From positions 109,855 through 173,854 of the forward strand of contig NZ_QJTD01000006.1 in NCBI RefSeq assembly GCF_003217215.1: a DNA stretch of 64,000 nt, read 5' to 3'. The DNA is from Winogradskyella epiphytica (GTDB taxonomy: Bacteria > Bacteroidota > Bacteroidia > Flavobacteriales > Flavobacteriaceae). Made by a program: the position numbers and the translations under genes. This document shows positions 44,008 to 53,927 of the stretch, in pieces (within the stretch, counting starts at the first letter, position 1; each line of letters opens with the position of its first letter). The notes beneath the pieces were generated by a model that was not told where the DNA came from, did no database searches, and worked only from the letters and a program-made list of their open reading frames with translations.

Positions 44008-44034
44008 AAAAAGCCGCTCAATGAGCGGCTTTTT
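44008..44034 (+). terminator. Bidirectional terminator after FKBP gene
   Basis: Near-perfect 12-13-bp GC-rich hairpin (AAGCCGCTC / GAGCGGCTT) with A and T flanks, serving both the FKBP gene and the convergent outer-membrane protein gene. Confidence 0.93.
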
Positions 44035-44051
44035 TATTTCTATATTTAAAC

Positions 44052-44651
44052 TTATAGTCCAATCGATAAACTAAGAATTAACTGATCTGGTCTAGTATCA
44101 ATTCTACTAACTGCGCCAGTCTCAATATTATTCCCAATAAAAGTAGCTTCGTTATCGTTAAAGCCTCTCTCATATCTTAGATCAATTCCAATTTTGTTAA
44201 AGTTAAGACCAATACCAAAATTTAAACCTACTGAGAAGTCATCCTCAACGTTGTCAATTTTTATACCGTCAAACTCGGTATCTAAAATATACTGTAAAGA
44301 AGGACCACCAAAAACACTAAGAGGTCCTAAAACTTTCACTCCTACTAATAACGGCGCATCAATTTTTTTAATTGAAAACTCATTACTGTCATAGTCACTT
44401 TTGGTGGCAGTATAGACCAACTCCGGTCTAAAATAGAACTTATTACCCAACTTTCCGAAAACACCAATATGGTATCCTACATTACGGTCTGGGTTTTTGG
44501 CATTGTCACCTATAGATTCAAAATAATCTCCATTAGCACTATAGTTCAGCCCGCCTTTGAACCCGAAGGCACTTTCGCTTTGCGCATTTGAAGTAAAACT
44601 TACTAAGGCAATTACTGCAGTTATAAGAACTGATGTCTTTAAATGTTTCAT
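44052..44651 (-). CDS. Outer-membrane beta-barrel protein (OMP_b-brl_2 type)
   Basis: 199 residues: signal peptide (MKHLKTSVLITAVIALVSFTSNAQ), then an 8-strand barrel pattern starting FGFKGGLNYSANGDYF and ending LILSLSIGL with the typical terminal strand. GIDLRYERGFND is a conserved block of the family. Function unknown; small barrels of this type are abundant in flavobacteria. Confidence 0.85.
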   Translation of the reverse strand: MKHLKTSVLITAVIALVSFTSNAQSESAFGFKGGLNYSANGDYFESIGDNAKNPDRNVGYHIGVFGKLGNKFYFRPELVYTATKSDYDSNEFSIKKIDAPLLVGVKVLGPLSVFGGPSLQYILDTEFDGIKIDNVEDDFSVGLNFGIGLNFNKIGIDLRYERGFNDNEATFIGNNIETGAVSRIDTRPDQLILSLSIGL

Positions 44652-44706
44652 AATGTTCGTTTTTTAAGATTAGGTATGTCTATCCAAAAACGATGCCAAA
44701 ATCAAT

Positions 44707-45660
44707 TTATTTCCTTTTCAATACTTTTTTAACAGCTTTCTGGATGGCATCACTATTTAGTCCGTACTTATCCATAAGTTGTGCTGGTGTACCAGATTCT
44801 CCAAAAGTATCATTGGTTGCAACGAACTCTTGAGGTGTTGGTCGATGTTGTGCTAAAACTCTAGCAACACTTTCCCCTAAACCACCAAGGTGATTATGCT
44901 CTTCAGCGGTAACAATACATCCTGTTTTAGCAACAGAGTCTAAAATTGCTTTATCGTCTAGAGGTTTAATCGTATGTATATTGATAACTTCAGCAGAAAT
45001 TCCAGCTTCATGTAACGCTTTAGAAGCCTCTAAAGCTTCCCAAACTAAATGTCCAGTAGCAACGATAGTTACATCTGTACCTTCAGTAAATTTGATGGCT
45101 TTACCAATTTCGAACTTCTGATCTGCAGGCGTAAACACTGGAACAGAAGGACGTCCGAATCTTAAATAAACAGGCCCTTCGTATTCTGCAATAGCAATAG
45201 TAGCTGCTTTTGTTTGGTTATAATCACATGGATTGATAACGACCATTCCTGGTAGCATTTTCATTAATCCAATGTCTTCAAGAATCTGATGTGTAGCACC
45301 ATCTTCACCTAAAGTTAAGCCAGCGTGAGAAGCACAAATCTTTACATTCTTCCCTGAATAAGCGATAGATTGACGAATTTGATCGTAAACTCTACCTGTA
45401 GAGAAGTTAGCAAAAGTTCCTGTAAATGGAATTTTTCCACCGATTGTTAAACCAGCTGCGATTCCCATCATATTAGCTTCTGCAATTCCTATTTGGAAAA
45501 AACGTTCAGGGTTCTCCTCAATGAATTTATCCATTTTTAAAGATCCAATTAAATCTGCACAAAGTGCTACCACGTTTTGGTTTGTTCTACCTAACTCGGC
45601 CAAACCTGCACCAAATCCACTTCTTGTATCTTTCTTTTCTGTGTATGTATATGTTTTCAT
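44707..45660 (-). CDS. Transketolase, C-terminal subunit
   Basis: 317 residues from the ATG at 45660 (the frame extends four codons to a GTG). Contains the pyrimidine-binding and C-terminal domains: [26 protein letters not shown] (catalytic Glu region), [15 protein letters not shown] and the [13 protein letters not shown] block. Partner of the N-terminal subunit encoded upstream; together they form one transketolase, as is usual in many Bacteroidota. Confidence 0.93.
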   Translation of the reverse strand: MKTYTYTEKKDTRSGFGAGLAELGRTNQNVVALCADLIGSLKMDKFIEENPERFFQIGIAEANMMGIAAGLTIGGKIPFTGTFANFSTGRVYDQIRQSIAYSGKNVKICASHAGLTLGEDGATHQILEDIGLMKMLPGMVVINPCDYNQTKAATIAIAEYEGPVYLRFGRPSVPVFTPADQKFEIGKAIKFTEGTDVTIVATGHLVWEALEASKALHEAGISAEVINIHTIKPLDDKAILDSVAKTGCIVTAEEHNHLGGLGESVARVLAQHRPTPQEFVATNDTFGESGTPAQLMDKYGLNSDAIQKAVKKVLKRK

Positions 45661-45703
45661 AGTAATGCCCACCTAAGTGGGTATATATTTAATTAGACTT
45701 TTT

Positions 45704-46549
45704 TTAGTAATCTCCTAAAGTTTCAGGATTTTGAGATAATCCTTCAGCAAGTTGCTCATCGCTAGGTGCTTTACCGTGCCATGCGTGAGTATGCATCATA
45801 AAATCAACACCATTACCCATAACAGTATGTAATAAAACACAAACGGGTTTTCCTTTTCCTGTTAATGCTTTAGCTTCCTTCATTCCTTTAAGAACGGCTT
45901 CAATATCGTTTCCTTCTTCGATATCTACTACAGTCCAACCAAAAGCTTCAAATTTAGCTCTAAGACTTCCCATTGGTAAAACGTCGTCTGTAGAACCATC
46001 AATCTGTTGTTTGTTTAAATCAATAGTTGAAATTAGGTTATCTACTTTTTTTGCTGAAGCATACATGATCGCTTCCCAATTTTGTCCTTCTTGCAATTCA
46101 CCATCACCATGAAGACTATAAACTAACTTGTCATCATTGTTTAGCTTCTTTGCTTGAGCTGCACCGATGGCAACAGACATACCTTGCCCTAAAGAACCAG
46201 AAGCAATACGAATACCTGGTAAACCTTCGTGAGTTGTTGGGTGACCTTGTAAACGTGAATCGATAAGTCTAAAAGTATTTAATTCATCGACAGGAAAGTA
46301 TCCTGATCTCGCCAATACACTATAATAAACTGGAGAGATATGTCCGTTTGAAAGAAAAAATAAATCTTCGCCAATACCATCCATATCAAAACCTTCTTTG
46401 GTTTCTAATAGCTCTTGGTAAAGTGAAACAAAAAATTCGGTACAACCTAATGATCCTCCTGGATGACCAGAGTTTACCTTATGTACCATTCGTAAGATGT
46501 CTCTACGAACCTGTGTTGTTAAATCGGTTAATTCTTTAATGTTTGGCAT
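45704..46549 (-). CDS. Transketolase, N-terminal subunit
   Basis: 281 residues from ATG at 46549; the longer frame starts with TTG at 46606 and overlaps the promoter box. Binds thiamine diphosphate: NSGHPGGSLG, HPTTHEGLPGI, GQGMSVAIG, and the GDGELQEGQNWEA motif with the metal-binding Asp. Lies 43 bp before the C-terminal subunit gene; one operon. Confidence 0.94.
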   Translation of the reverse strand: MPNIKELTDLTTQVRRDILRMVHKVNSGHPGGSLGCTEFFVSLYQELLETKEGFDMDGIGEDLFFLSNGHISPVYYSVLARSGYFPVDELNTFRLIDSRLQGHPTTHEGLPGIRIASGSLGQGMSVAIGAAQAKKLNNDDKLVYSLHGDGELQEGQNWEAIMYASAKKVDNLISTIDLNKQQIDGSTDDVLPMGSLRAKFEAFGWTVVDIEEGNDIEAVLKGMKEAKALTGKGKPVCVLLHTVMGNGVDFMMHTHAWHGKAPSDEQLAEGLSQNPETLGDY

Positions 46550-46574
46550 GTTATGTTGCTTAAGTTTGTATGGT

Positions 46575-46583
46575 GCAAAAGTA
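46575..46583 (-). promoter_or_regulatory. Transketolase operon promoter -7 box
   Basis: TACTTTTGC on the minus strand, a perfect consensus match about 26 bp before the ATG at 46549. Confidence 0.6.
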
Positions 46584-46692
46584 ACCTTTTTACCGAAGTC
46601 TTTCAAAAGATGTAACCCTGCATTTATTAACGAATTATATGATTTGCTAACAATTTTTATTTTTAATTAAGAATGAATGAGATTGAGTTAAT

Positions 46693-46701
46693 TATATTTG
46701 C
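46693..46701 (+). promoter_or_regulatory. tgt promoter -7 box
   Basis: TATATTTGC, 18 bp before the ATG at 46719; it contains the TTG that opens the longer frame, which supports the downstream ATG. Confidence 0.55.
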
Positions 46702-46718
46702 CGTCAGACATATTTTAC

Positions 46719-47849
46719 ATGAAATTTCAAAGAGTAGCACAAGATAAACAATCAAAGGCAAGAGCAGGAACTATTACCACAGATCATGGGACAATAGAAA
46801 CGCCTATTTTTATGCCTGTTGGTACGGTTGGATCCGTTAAAGGAGTCCATCAAAGAGAATTAAAAAATGATATTAACCCAGATATTATTCTTGGAAATAC
46901 CTATCACCTTTATTTAAGACCGCAAACGCCGATTTTAGAAAAAGCTGGTGGTTTGCATAAGTTTATGAATTGGGATCGTAACATTCTAACAGATTCTGGA
47001 GGTTATCAAGTTTATTCACTTTCTGCAAATAGAAAGATTAAGGAAGAAGGGGTTAAATTCAAGTCTCATATCGATGGAAGTTATCACACCTTCACTCCAG
47101 AAAATGTTATGGAAGTGCAAAGAAGTATTGGTGCAGATATCATAATGGCTTTTGATGAATGTACACCTTATCCATGTGATTACAACTATGCCAAACGTTC
47201 TATGCACATGACGCATCGTTGGCTAGAGCGTTGTTTAACACATCTTAAAAAGACACCGTTTAAATACGACTATGAACAAACATTTTTCCCTATTGTTCAG
47301 GGTAGTACTTATAAAGATTTAAGACAGCAGTCTGCTGAATATATTGCTAACGCAGGAGCTCAAGGTAATGCAATTGGAGGACTTTCAGTTGGAGAACCAG
47401 CTGAAGAAATGTATGCGATGACAGAAGTGGTCTGTGATATTTTACCAGAAGACAAGCCTCGCTACCTTATGGGTGTGGGTACACCAATAAATATTTTAGA
47501 AAATATTGCTTTAGGTGTAGATATGTTCGACTGTGTGATGCCAACTCGTAACGCTAGAAACGGAATGTTGTTTACAGCTCATGGTAGTATAAATATCAAA
47601 AATTTAAAATGGGCTGAAGACTTTTCTCCTATCGATGAAATGGGTATTACATTTGTAGATACCGAGTATACAAAAGCCTATTTAAGACATTTATTTACGG
47701 TTAATGAACTATTAGGAAAACAAATTGCCACTATTCATAATTTAGGATTTTACTTATGGCTCACTAGAGAAGCACGAAAGCATATTATTGCAGGTGACTT
47801 TAGAGAGTGGAAAGATAAGATGGTAAAGCAAATGGATAACCGATTGTAG
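46719..47849 (+). CDS. tgt: Queuine tRNA-ribosyltransferase lacking zinc cysteines
   Basis: 376 residues, normal length, TIM barrel. Exchanges G34 for preQ1 in tRNAs with GUN anticodons. Catalytic and substrate residues are present: DSGGYQVYSL, the FDECTPYP Asp region, VQGSTYKDLR, GGLSVGEP and the nucleophile Asp in GVDMFDCVMPTRNARNG. But the usual CxCxxC zinc site, expected just before the AYLRHL helix, is MGITFVDTEYT (about 308-318) with no Cys; the His ligand (IHN, about 340) remains. I believe some Bacteroidota Tgt proteins share this. Confidence 0.93.
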   Translation: MKFQRVAQDKQSKARAGTITTDHGTIETPIFMPVGTVGSVKGVHQRELKNDINPDIILGNTYHLYLRPQTPILEKAGGLHKFMNWDRNILTDSGGYQVYSLSANRKIKEEGVKFKSHIDGSYHTFTPENVMEVQRSIGADIIMAFDECTPYPCDYNYAKRSMHMTHRWLERCLTHLKKTPFKYDYEQTFFPIVQGSTYKDLRQQSAEYIANAGAQGNAIGGLSVGEPAEEMYAMTEVVCDILPEDKPRYLMGVGTPINILENIALGVDMFDCVMPTRNARNGMLFTAHGSINIKNLKWAEDFSPIDEMGITFVDTEYTKAYLRHLFTVNELLGKQIATIHNLGFYLWLTREARKHIIAGDFREWKDKMVKQMDNRL

Positions 47850-47922
47850 AAATTGAAATCTTAAATGAAATTGAGAAAAACACAATCCTCAAAAGTCTAA
47901 CAAATAACAACAAACAACAACC

Positions 47923-48999
47923 TTGAAAATCCTAGATTGGTACATATTAAAGCGGTATTTACTAACATTCTTAATGATGTTATTATTGTTTGTTCCAATA
48001 GGAATTACAGTAGACTTAGCTGAGAAAGTAGGGAAAATGTTAGAAAATAATGTACCATTAAGTGAAGCTGTTTTCTATTACTTGAACTTTACAGTATACT
48101 TTGCTAATCTACTATTTCCATTATTTTTATTTTTGTCTGTTATATGGTTCACGTCTAAATTGGCAAATAATACCGAAATCGTCGCATTCTTAAGTTCTGG
48201 CGTGTCTTTTTCAAGGTTTTTAAGACCATATTTAATCGGTGCGACAATTGTGGCTAGTTTTGCTATGTTTTTAGGGATGTATTTAGCCCCGATAGCTAGT
48301 CAAGGTTTTAATGAATTCAAATTTAAATACTTAAAGAAGGGTAAAAGTGTACAACAAACTAGAGATGTATATCAACAAATCAATGATAACGACTATATCT
48401 ATGTAAGTAACTTTATTCCAAGTACAAGTACAGGTATGCATTTTACATATGAACACTTTGAAGGGAATGAATTAAAATATAAGATTTTCGCTGATAACAT
48501 CCGATATATTGAAAAGGATAGTGCTTACAGATTAACCAACTATTTAAAGCGTTCCTTTGAAAATGGTGTTGAAACAATTGAGACTGATAAAAGAAAACTA
48601 ATGAGCTTTCCTTTTGAACTCGAAGACTTAACACCAGTTGAGTATGCTGCTGAAACCAAATCTTATGGAGAATTATTAGATTTTATTGCTGCGGAAAAAA
48701 GAAGAGGATCTCCTAATATAGGTAGATATGAGGTAGTGAAATTAAAAAAATGGAGTTTACCTGTATCCATATTTATACTTACAATAATTGCAGTGGCTGT
48801 TTCTTCAATAAAACGAAGAGGAGGAATGGGGGTAAACCTAGCCTTTGGTATTGCTATCGCTATGATTTATGTCTTCTTTGACAAAGTATTTGGTGTTATG
48901 GCTGAGCAGTCTGACTTTTCAGCCGTTGTTGCCGTGTGGTTTCCTAACGTAATATTTGGTATTTTAGCTGTATACCTGCTACAAAATGCCAAACGCTAA
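47923..48999 (+). CDS. LptF/LptG-family permease
   Basis: 358 residues starting with TTG at 47923, as no ATG lies near the conserved N-terminus ILDWYILKRYLLTF. Six membrane helices flank a large periplasmic jellyroll (about 130-245), the layout of LptF and LptG, inner-membrane partners of LptB that extract LPS for transport. Bacteroidota often have two such genes in different places; I cannot assign F or G with certainty. The next gene overlaps by 14 bp. Confidence 0.88.
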   Translation: MKILDWYILKRYLLTFLMMLLLFVPIGITVDLAEKVGKMLENNVPLSEAVFYYLNFTVYFANLLFPLFLFLSVIWFTSKLANNTEIVAFLSSGVSFSRFLRPYLIGATIVASFAMFLGMYLAPIASQGFNEFKFKYLKKGKSVQQTRDVYQQINDNDYIYVSNFIPSTSTGMHFTYEHFEGNELKYKIFADNIRYIEKDSAYRLTNYLKRSFENGVETIETDKRKLMSFPFELEDLTPVEYAAETKSYGELLDFIAAEKRRGSPNIGRYEVVKLKKWSLPVSIFILTIIAVAVSSIKRRGGMGVNLAFGIAIAMIYVFFDKVFGVMAEQSDFSAVVAVWFPNVIFGILAVYLLQNAKR

Positions 49000-49885
49000 G
49001 TTAAAAAACTATTTACACTTACATGTACTTGTTATTATTGCAGGCTTTACAGCTATACTAGGAGAACTTATTACTATCGGTTCATTAGAATTGGTTTGGT
49101 ATAGAATGGTAATAGCTGGGATTTTGATGTTTATGTACATCAAGTTTATTAAGCTAAATATTAAAATTTCTAAAAAAACCTTTTTACTATTTTCAGTCGC
49201 AGGTGTAATTATAGCATTACATTGGATCACCTTTTTTGAAGCGATTAATCAAGCAAATGTTTCCATAGCTTTAGCTATGTTTTCTTCTGGTGCATTTTTC
49301 GCGTCTTTTATAGAACCTATCTTTTTTAAACGAAGAATATTAGGGTACGAAATCGTATTTGGACTCATTGTCATATTCGGAGTGTTTTTAATTACAAGCA
49401 GTGAAATGGGCTATATCAATGGCATTGTTTTAGGTTTAATTTCTGCACTGTTTTCCTCATTGTTTGCTATAATAAACGGACGCTTTATTGAAAAGTATAA
49501 CTCCACTGTTATATCGTTCTATGAGTTTTTGAATGGGGTGGCATTTTTAACGATTTTTATTCTCTTATCTGGAAAAACATTTAATGCTGAATTCTTTACC
49601 TTATCAACTTCAGACTGGATCTACTTATTCATTTTAGCATCTATTTGTACGGCTTATGCTTTCATTGGAGCGGTAGAAGTTATGCGCTTTATCAGTCCAT
49701 TTACTGTGATTTTAACGTATAATTTAGAGCCTGTTTATGGTATTGCAATTGCGTTAATTATATTTCCAGAAACTGAACAGATGTCTTCACAGTTCTACAT
49801 TGGAGCTATATTAGTAATAGGAACTGTTTTATTTGATGCTATTTTTAAAAATTACAAGAGACGAAAAGTGAAAACACTAGGCTAG
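48986..49885 (+). CDS. EamA/DMT-family transporter
   Basis: 299 residues with ten predicted helices in two EamA repeats (HWITFFEAINQANVSIA in the first; TAYAFIGAVEVMRFISPFTVILTYNLEPVYGIA in the second). An inner-membrane metabolite/drug exporter with unknown substrate. The start lies inside the last 14 bp of the LptF/G gene, so translation is probably coupled. Confidence 0.87.
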   Translation: MPNAKLKNYLHLHVLVIIAGFTAILGELITIGSLELVWYRMVIAGILMFMYIKFIKLNIKISKKTFLLFSVAGVIIALHWITFFEAINQANVSIALAMFSSGAFFASFIEPIFFKRRILGYEIVFGLIVIFGVFLITSSEMGYINGIVLGLISALFSSLFAIINGRFIEKYNSTVISFYEFLNGVAFLTIFILLSGKTFNAEFFTLSTSDWIYLFILASICTAYAFIGAVEVMRFISPFTVILTYNLEPVYGIAIALIIFPETEQMSSQFYIGAILVIGTVLFDAIFKNYKRRKVKTLG

Positions 49886-49923
49886 TCAAGTAGATTTTTA
49901 CATTTTATGAAAGTATCATTACT

Positions 49924-49953
49924 TTTGTATTTGAAAAAGGGAACTTACTTTTG
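49924..49953 (+). promoter_or_regulatory. accA promoter
   Basis: TTTG (49924-49927), 18-nt spacer, TACTTTTG (49946-49953). The TTTG is itself the end of another TACTTTTG box (49920-49927), so two promoters may be stacked. The leader to accA is about 73 nt. Confidence 0.6.
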
Positions 49954-50031
49954 AAATTATTTATCGAAAAATACATTTAGAATACGTAGGTTTGTAATCT
50001 AACTAAACATTAAAAATTAACTTCAAATTGT

Positions 50032-50985
50032 ATGGAATATTTAGAGTTTGAATTACCTATAAAAGAATTAGAGCAGCAACTCGATAAGTGTCAGATTATT
50101 GGAAAAGAGAGTGATGTAGATGTTTCTGAAACTTGCATGCAGATTGAGAAAAAGCTAGAAGCTACTAAGAAAGAAATTTATAAGAATCTAACGGCTTGGC
50201 AACGAGTTCAATTGTCTAGACACCCAAATAGACCTTATACTTTAGATCACATCAAAGCTTTATGTGGAGATACATTTTTAGAGCTACATGGTGACAGAAA
50301 TGTAAAGGATGATAAGGCGATGATTGGTGGCTTAGGTAAAATTGGTGATCAATCATATATGTTTATTGGTCAACAAAAAGGATTTAATACCAAAACGAGA
50401 CAATATCGAAATTTTGGAATGCCTAATCCTGAAGGTTATCGTAAAGCATTGCGTTTGATGAAGTCGGCAGAGAAGTTTGGGATTCCTGTTGTAACTTTAA
50501 TTGATACGCCAGGTGCTTACCCTGGTCTTGAAGCTGAAGAGCGTGGACAAGGTGAAGCAATTGCTAGAAATATTTTGGAAATGGCACGTCTTAAAGTTCC
50601 AATTATCACAATCATTATTGGTGAGGGTGCTTCAGGTGGAGCATTAGGGATTGGCGTTGGAGATCGTGTTATGATGCTTGAGAATACATGGTATTCCGTT
50701 ATTTCACCAGAGTCTTGTTCTTCAATTTTATGGAGAAGCTGGGAATATAAAGAGCAAGCTGCTGAAGCTTTAAAACTGACAGCGAAGGACATGAAAAAAA
50801 TGAAGTTAGTGGATGCTATAATTAAAGAACCATTAGGAGGAGCACATACAGATAGAGAGAAAACCTTTTCTTCTGTAAAAGATGCCATAATTAAAGCATA
50901 TGACGAGCTTAAAAACTTATCACCAAAAGTTTTAGTGGAACAACGTATGAAAAAATACGATGATATGGGAGTCTATAAAGACTAA
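50032..50985 (+). CDS. accA: Acetyl-CoA carboxylase carboxyltransferase subunit alpha
   Basis: 317 residues with the crotonase-fold AccA signature: [49 protein letters not shown] and [17 protein letters not shown]. Transfers the carboxyl from biotin to acetyl-CoA with AccD (not in the window). A terminator follows. Confidence 0.95.
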   Translation: MEYLEFELPIKELEQQLDKCQIIGKESDVDVSETCMQIEKKLEATKKEIYKNLTAWQRVQLSRHPNRPYTLDHIKALCGDTFLELHGDRNVKDDKAMIGGLGKIGDQSYMFIGQQKGFNTKTRQYRNFGMPNPEGYRKALRLMKSAEKFGIPVVTLIDTPGAYPGLEAEERGQGEAIARNILEMARLKVPIITIIIGEGASGGALGIGVGDRVMMLENTWYSVISPESCSSILWRSWEYKEQAAEALKLTAKDMKKMKLVDAIIKEPLGGAHTDREKTFSSVKDAIIKAYDELKNLSPKVLVEQRMKKYDDMGVYKD

Positions 50986-51007
50986 CTCTACTAAACATAA
51001 GGAGCTA

Positions 51008-51038
51008 AAAAAAACTGAAGTGTTCACTTCGGTTTTTT
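51008..51038 (+). terminator. Terminator after accA
   Basis: Stem CTGAAGTG / CACTTCGG (one T-G pair) with flanking A and T runs, 2-nt gap at the loop apex. Confidence 0.88.
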
Positions 51039-51139
51039 TTGGCGCTATTAACAATAAAACAAACTTATTAACAGTTAGATTGTTAACGAAATGTTGACAT
51101 CGTAAATCGGTGGATCACATTTCCTTACGACTATTTAAC

Positions 51140-51147
51140 TACTTTTG
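51140..51147 (+). promoter_or_regulatory. dnaB promoter -7 box, next to start codon
   Basis: TACTTTTG ends 6 nt before the ATG at 51154, predicting a leaderless or nearly leaderless mRNA. The in-frame TTG at 51145 lies inside the box and cannot be the start. Confidence 0.55.
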
Positions 51148-51153
51148 CTACTT

Positions 51154-52686
51154 ATGAAACAATCCAATCCAGTACAAGGTTACAAAGTTGATAAAAGCAC
51201 TATTATCAGTTTAGAAAAAGGTAAAATACCACCACAAGCCGTTGATTTAGAAGAGGTTGTGCTTGGTGCGATGATGATTGATAAAAAAGGTGTTGATGAA
51301 GTCATTGATATTTTAAGTCCAGATTCATTTTATAAAGAGGCGCATAAACATATCTTTGAAGCTATTTTTAAATTGTTTGAAAATAGTGAACCTATTGACT
51401 TATTAACCGTTTCTAGTCAATTAAAGAAAGATCAAAAACTGGATATAATTGGTGGCGATTTTTATCTTATTTCATTGACTCAAAGAGTGTCTTCTTCTGC
51501 TCATATTGAGTTTCACGCAAGGATTATTCTACAAAAGTATATCCAAAGAAGTTTAATAAAGATTTCAAGTGAAATTATTGAAGAAGCATACGACGAAACT
51601 AAAGATGTATTTGATCTTTTAGATACTGCCGAAGCAAAACTGTATGAGGTTACTCAAGGTAACGTTAAAAAGTCAACAGAATCTGCTCAAAGTTTAGTGA
51701 TTCAAGCGAAGAAAAAAATTGAAGAAATGTCAAATAAAGAGGGGATGAGTGGTATTCCTTCTGGATTTGATAAACTAGATAAATTAACTTCTGGTTGGCA
51801 GCCAAGTGATTTAATTATTGTTGCAGCTCGTCCGGGTATGGGTAAAACAGCATTAACACTAACCATGGCAAGAAACATGGCTGTAAATAGTAATGTACCT
51901 GTGGCTTTCTTCTCTTTGGAGATGTCATCCGTACAATTAATTACACGTTTAATTTCTAGTGAAACAGGTCTTTCTTCTGAAAAGCTAAGAACAGGAAAGT
52001 TAGAAAAACACGAATGGGAACAACTTAACGTAAAGGTGAAGACTTTAGAACAAGCACCTTTGTTTATTGATGATACACCATCTCTTTCAATTTTTGATCT
52101 AAGAGCTAAAGCTCGACGATTGGCCTCACAATACGGCATTAAAATGATCATGATTGATTATTTGCAATTAATGACCGCAGGTGGTAGTCAAAAAGGAGGA
52201 AACCGTGAACAAGAAATTTCTATGATTTCTCGTAACCTTAAGGCTTTAGCAAAGGAGCTTAGCGTTCCTGTAATCGCCTTATCGCAGTTATCGCGTGCGG
52301 TTGAAACTCGTGGTGGAAGTAAACGTCCTTTACTATCAGATTTACGTGAATCTGGTGCGATTGAGCAAGATGCGGATATCGTATCGTTTATTTATAGACC
52401 AGAATATTATAAAATTGACGAATGGGATGACGAGGAACGATCACCAACAGAAGGTCAAGGAGAGTTTATCGTGGCGAAACACAGAAATGGGGGACTAGAG
52501 AACATCCGACTGAAATTTATCGGACACTTAGGTAAATTCGATAACTTAGATGATTTCGATACACCGTTTGGTGAATATCATTCTAAAATGAATGAAACTC
52601 CTAGCGACAATCCGTTTAAACAAGATAGTTTTCCATCGCCATCAGATGCATTTGGTGACCCAGAGGATGATGGAGTTCCGTTTTAA
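51154..52686 (+). CDS. dnaB: Replicative DNA helicase DnaB
   Basis: 510 residues from the ATG at 51154. The N-terminal DnaG-binding domain is about 25-130 (PPQAVDLEEVVLGAMMID); the RecA-fold helicase follows with Walker A ARPGMGKT (about 225), FFSLEMSSVQL, Walker B MIMIDYLQLM, and the DLRESGAIEQDADI arginine-finger region. C-terminal acidic tail. Unwinds DNA at the fork. No intein is present. Confidence 0.95.
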   Translation: MKQSNPVQGYKVDKSTIISLEKGKIPPQAVDLEEVVLGAMMIDKKGVDEVIDILSPDSFYKEAHKHIFEAIFKLFENSEPIDLLTVSSQLKKDQKLDIIGGDFYLISLTQRVSSSAHIEFHARIILQKYIQRSLIKISSEIIEEAYDETKDVFDLLDTAEAKLYEVTQGNVKKSTESAQSLVIQAKKKIEEMSNKEGMSGIPSGFDKLDKLTSGWQPSDLIIVAARPGMGKTALTLTMARNMAVNSNVPVAFFSLEMSSVQLITRLISSETGLSSEKLRTGKLEKHEWEQLNVKVKTLEQAPLFIDDTPSLSIFDLRAKARRLASQYGIKMIMIDYLQLMTAGGSQKGGNREQEISMISRNLKALAKELSVPVIALSQLSRAVETRGGSKRPLLSDLRESGAIEQDADIVSFIYRPEYYKIDEWDDEERSPTEGQGEFIVAKHRNGGLENIRLKFIGHLGKFDNLDDFDTPFGEYHSKMNETPSDNPFKQDSFPSPSDAFGDPEDDGVPF

Positions 52687-52701
52687 CAACAATTAATAGA
52701 A

Positions 52702-52730
52702 TTGTAAACTGATTTTTAGTTTATCTTTGC
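52702..52730 (+). promoter_or_regulatory. Promoter of AI-2E family gene
   Basis: TTG (52702-52704), 17-nt spacer, TATCTTTGC (52722-52730), 31 bp before the ATG at 52761. Confidence 0.6.
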
Positions 52731-52760
52731 ACGCTTAGTTAAAAAAAACAACGCTGCCTC

Positions 52761-53795
52761 ATGTTAGATCAAAGACGTACAACGAATGTGTTGCTATTAA
52801 TAATAGTAATTCCTTTAGTATTCTATTTACTAAAGATATTGTCTTTTATATTTATTCCATTGATCTTCTCAATGTTCATCGCTCTATTGTTTTTACCATT
52901 AATGCGATGGTTAGGGCGTAGAAATGTTCCTAAGGTTGTAAGTATTGTCATAGTTTTATTGTTGGTTGGTGTTGGACTTAAGCTTGGAATTGAATTGATT
53001 CAATTGTCTAGTAAGCAGATCATGGCAAGCAATACAGAGTTTTTCTCCAAAGCTGAAGTTAAATTAGATGGAGCTAAGACTTATCTCACGGATAGTTTTG
53101 GAATTAAATTTCAACAAGAGACTAGTGTAATAGGTCAATTATTTGAAAAAGAAAATCTAGGAACTACTATTGGTTTTGTAAATAGATTTTTAACAACACT
53201 ACTCATGACTGTGTTCTTTGTGGTTTTGTGGTTAGCTGAATCTATAAATGTGCATAAACTTTTAAATAATACACTTCTTAGAAGAAAACATACCTCTATA
53301 AAGGCCTTTATGAAAATTGAAAAAGACTTAATTAAATTTATTAAAGTTAAGTTTTTAGTAAGTGCTTTAACCGGTCTGTTTACTGGGTTGATGTGTGTTT
53401 TCTTTGATGTAAGCTTTCCTATATTCTGGGGCTTATTTGCCTTTGCCATTAACTTTGTACAAATGGTAGGCTCTTTTATCTCAGTTATTTGCTTATCTAT
53501 TTTTGCTTTTGTAGAATTAGATCCTACTAGTACTTTATTTTTCTTTATTCTTTCAATCTCTTTAGTTCAAGTGGTATTCGGTGCAATTTTGGAACCAATT
53601 TTTATGGGGAAATCTTTCTCTATCAACATTATTGCCGTTTTGGTGATGCTTATGTTTTGGGGCTTTCTATGGGGAATACCTGGTCTTATAATGGCCATTC
53701 CAATCACGGTATTCATCAAAATTATTTTAGAGCAATTTGAAGGTACTAAGGTGATAGCAGAACTGTTGTCCGGCGATCAAAGAGAGTTGAGATAA
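52761..53795 (+). CDS. AI-2E family transporter
   Basis: 344 residues with about eight membrane helices and a central polar segment (about 95-125). Conserved family segments include the N-terminal double helix, SFISVICLSIFAFV, and the C-terminal LEPIFMGKSFSINIIAVLVMLMFWGFLWGIPGLIMAIP. Despite the name, many members export other solutes or act as Na+/H+ antiporters. Confidence 0.87.
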   Translation: MLDQRRTTNVLLLIIVIPLVFYLLKILSFIFIPLIFSMFIALLFLPLMRWLGRRNVPKVVSIVIVLLLVGVGLKLGIELIQLSSKQIMASNTEFFSKAEVKLDGAKTYLTDSFGIKFQQETSVIGQLFEKENLGTTIGFVNRFLTTLLMTVFFVVLWLAESINVHKLLNNTLLRRKHTSIKAFMKIEKDLIKFIKVKFLVSALTGLFTGLMCVFFDVSFPIFWGLFAFAINFVQMVGSFISVICLSIFAFVELDPTSTLFFFILSISLVQVVFGAILEPIFMGKSFSINIIAVLVMLMFWGFLWGIPGLIMAIPITVFIKIILEQFEGTKVIAELLSGDQRELR

Positions 53796-53927
53796 TACAC
53801 TCCTTTTTTACTTAGTCAACTTTGAAATCACTCGTTTAAGTGTTGGAATAGCTATTTGCTAATTATTAGATTTAAAATCAAATAGAAGCATATAAGGTTA
53901 TACTACTTAGATTTAAGTAAAGAATTA

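Noticed and set aside
46550..46606. Longer N-terminus for transketolase N-subunit from TTG at 46606
   Set aside because: It overlaps the consensus promoter box at 46575-46583, and family similarity starts at MPNIKEL.
51145..51153. TTG start three codons before dnaB ATG
   Set aside because: It lies inside the -7 box, so it would not be transcribed.
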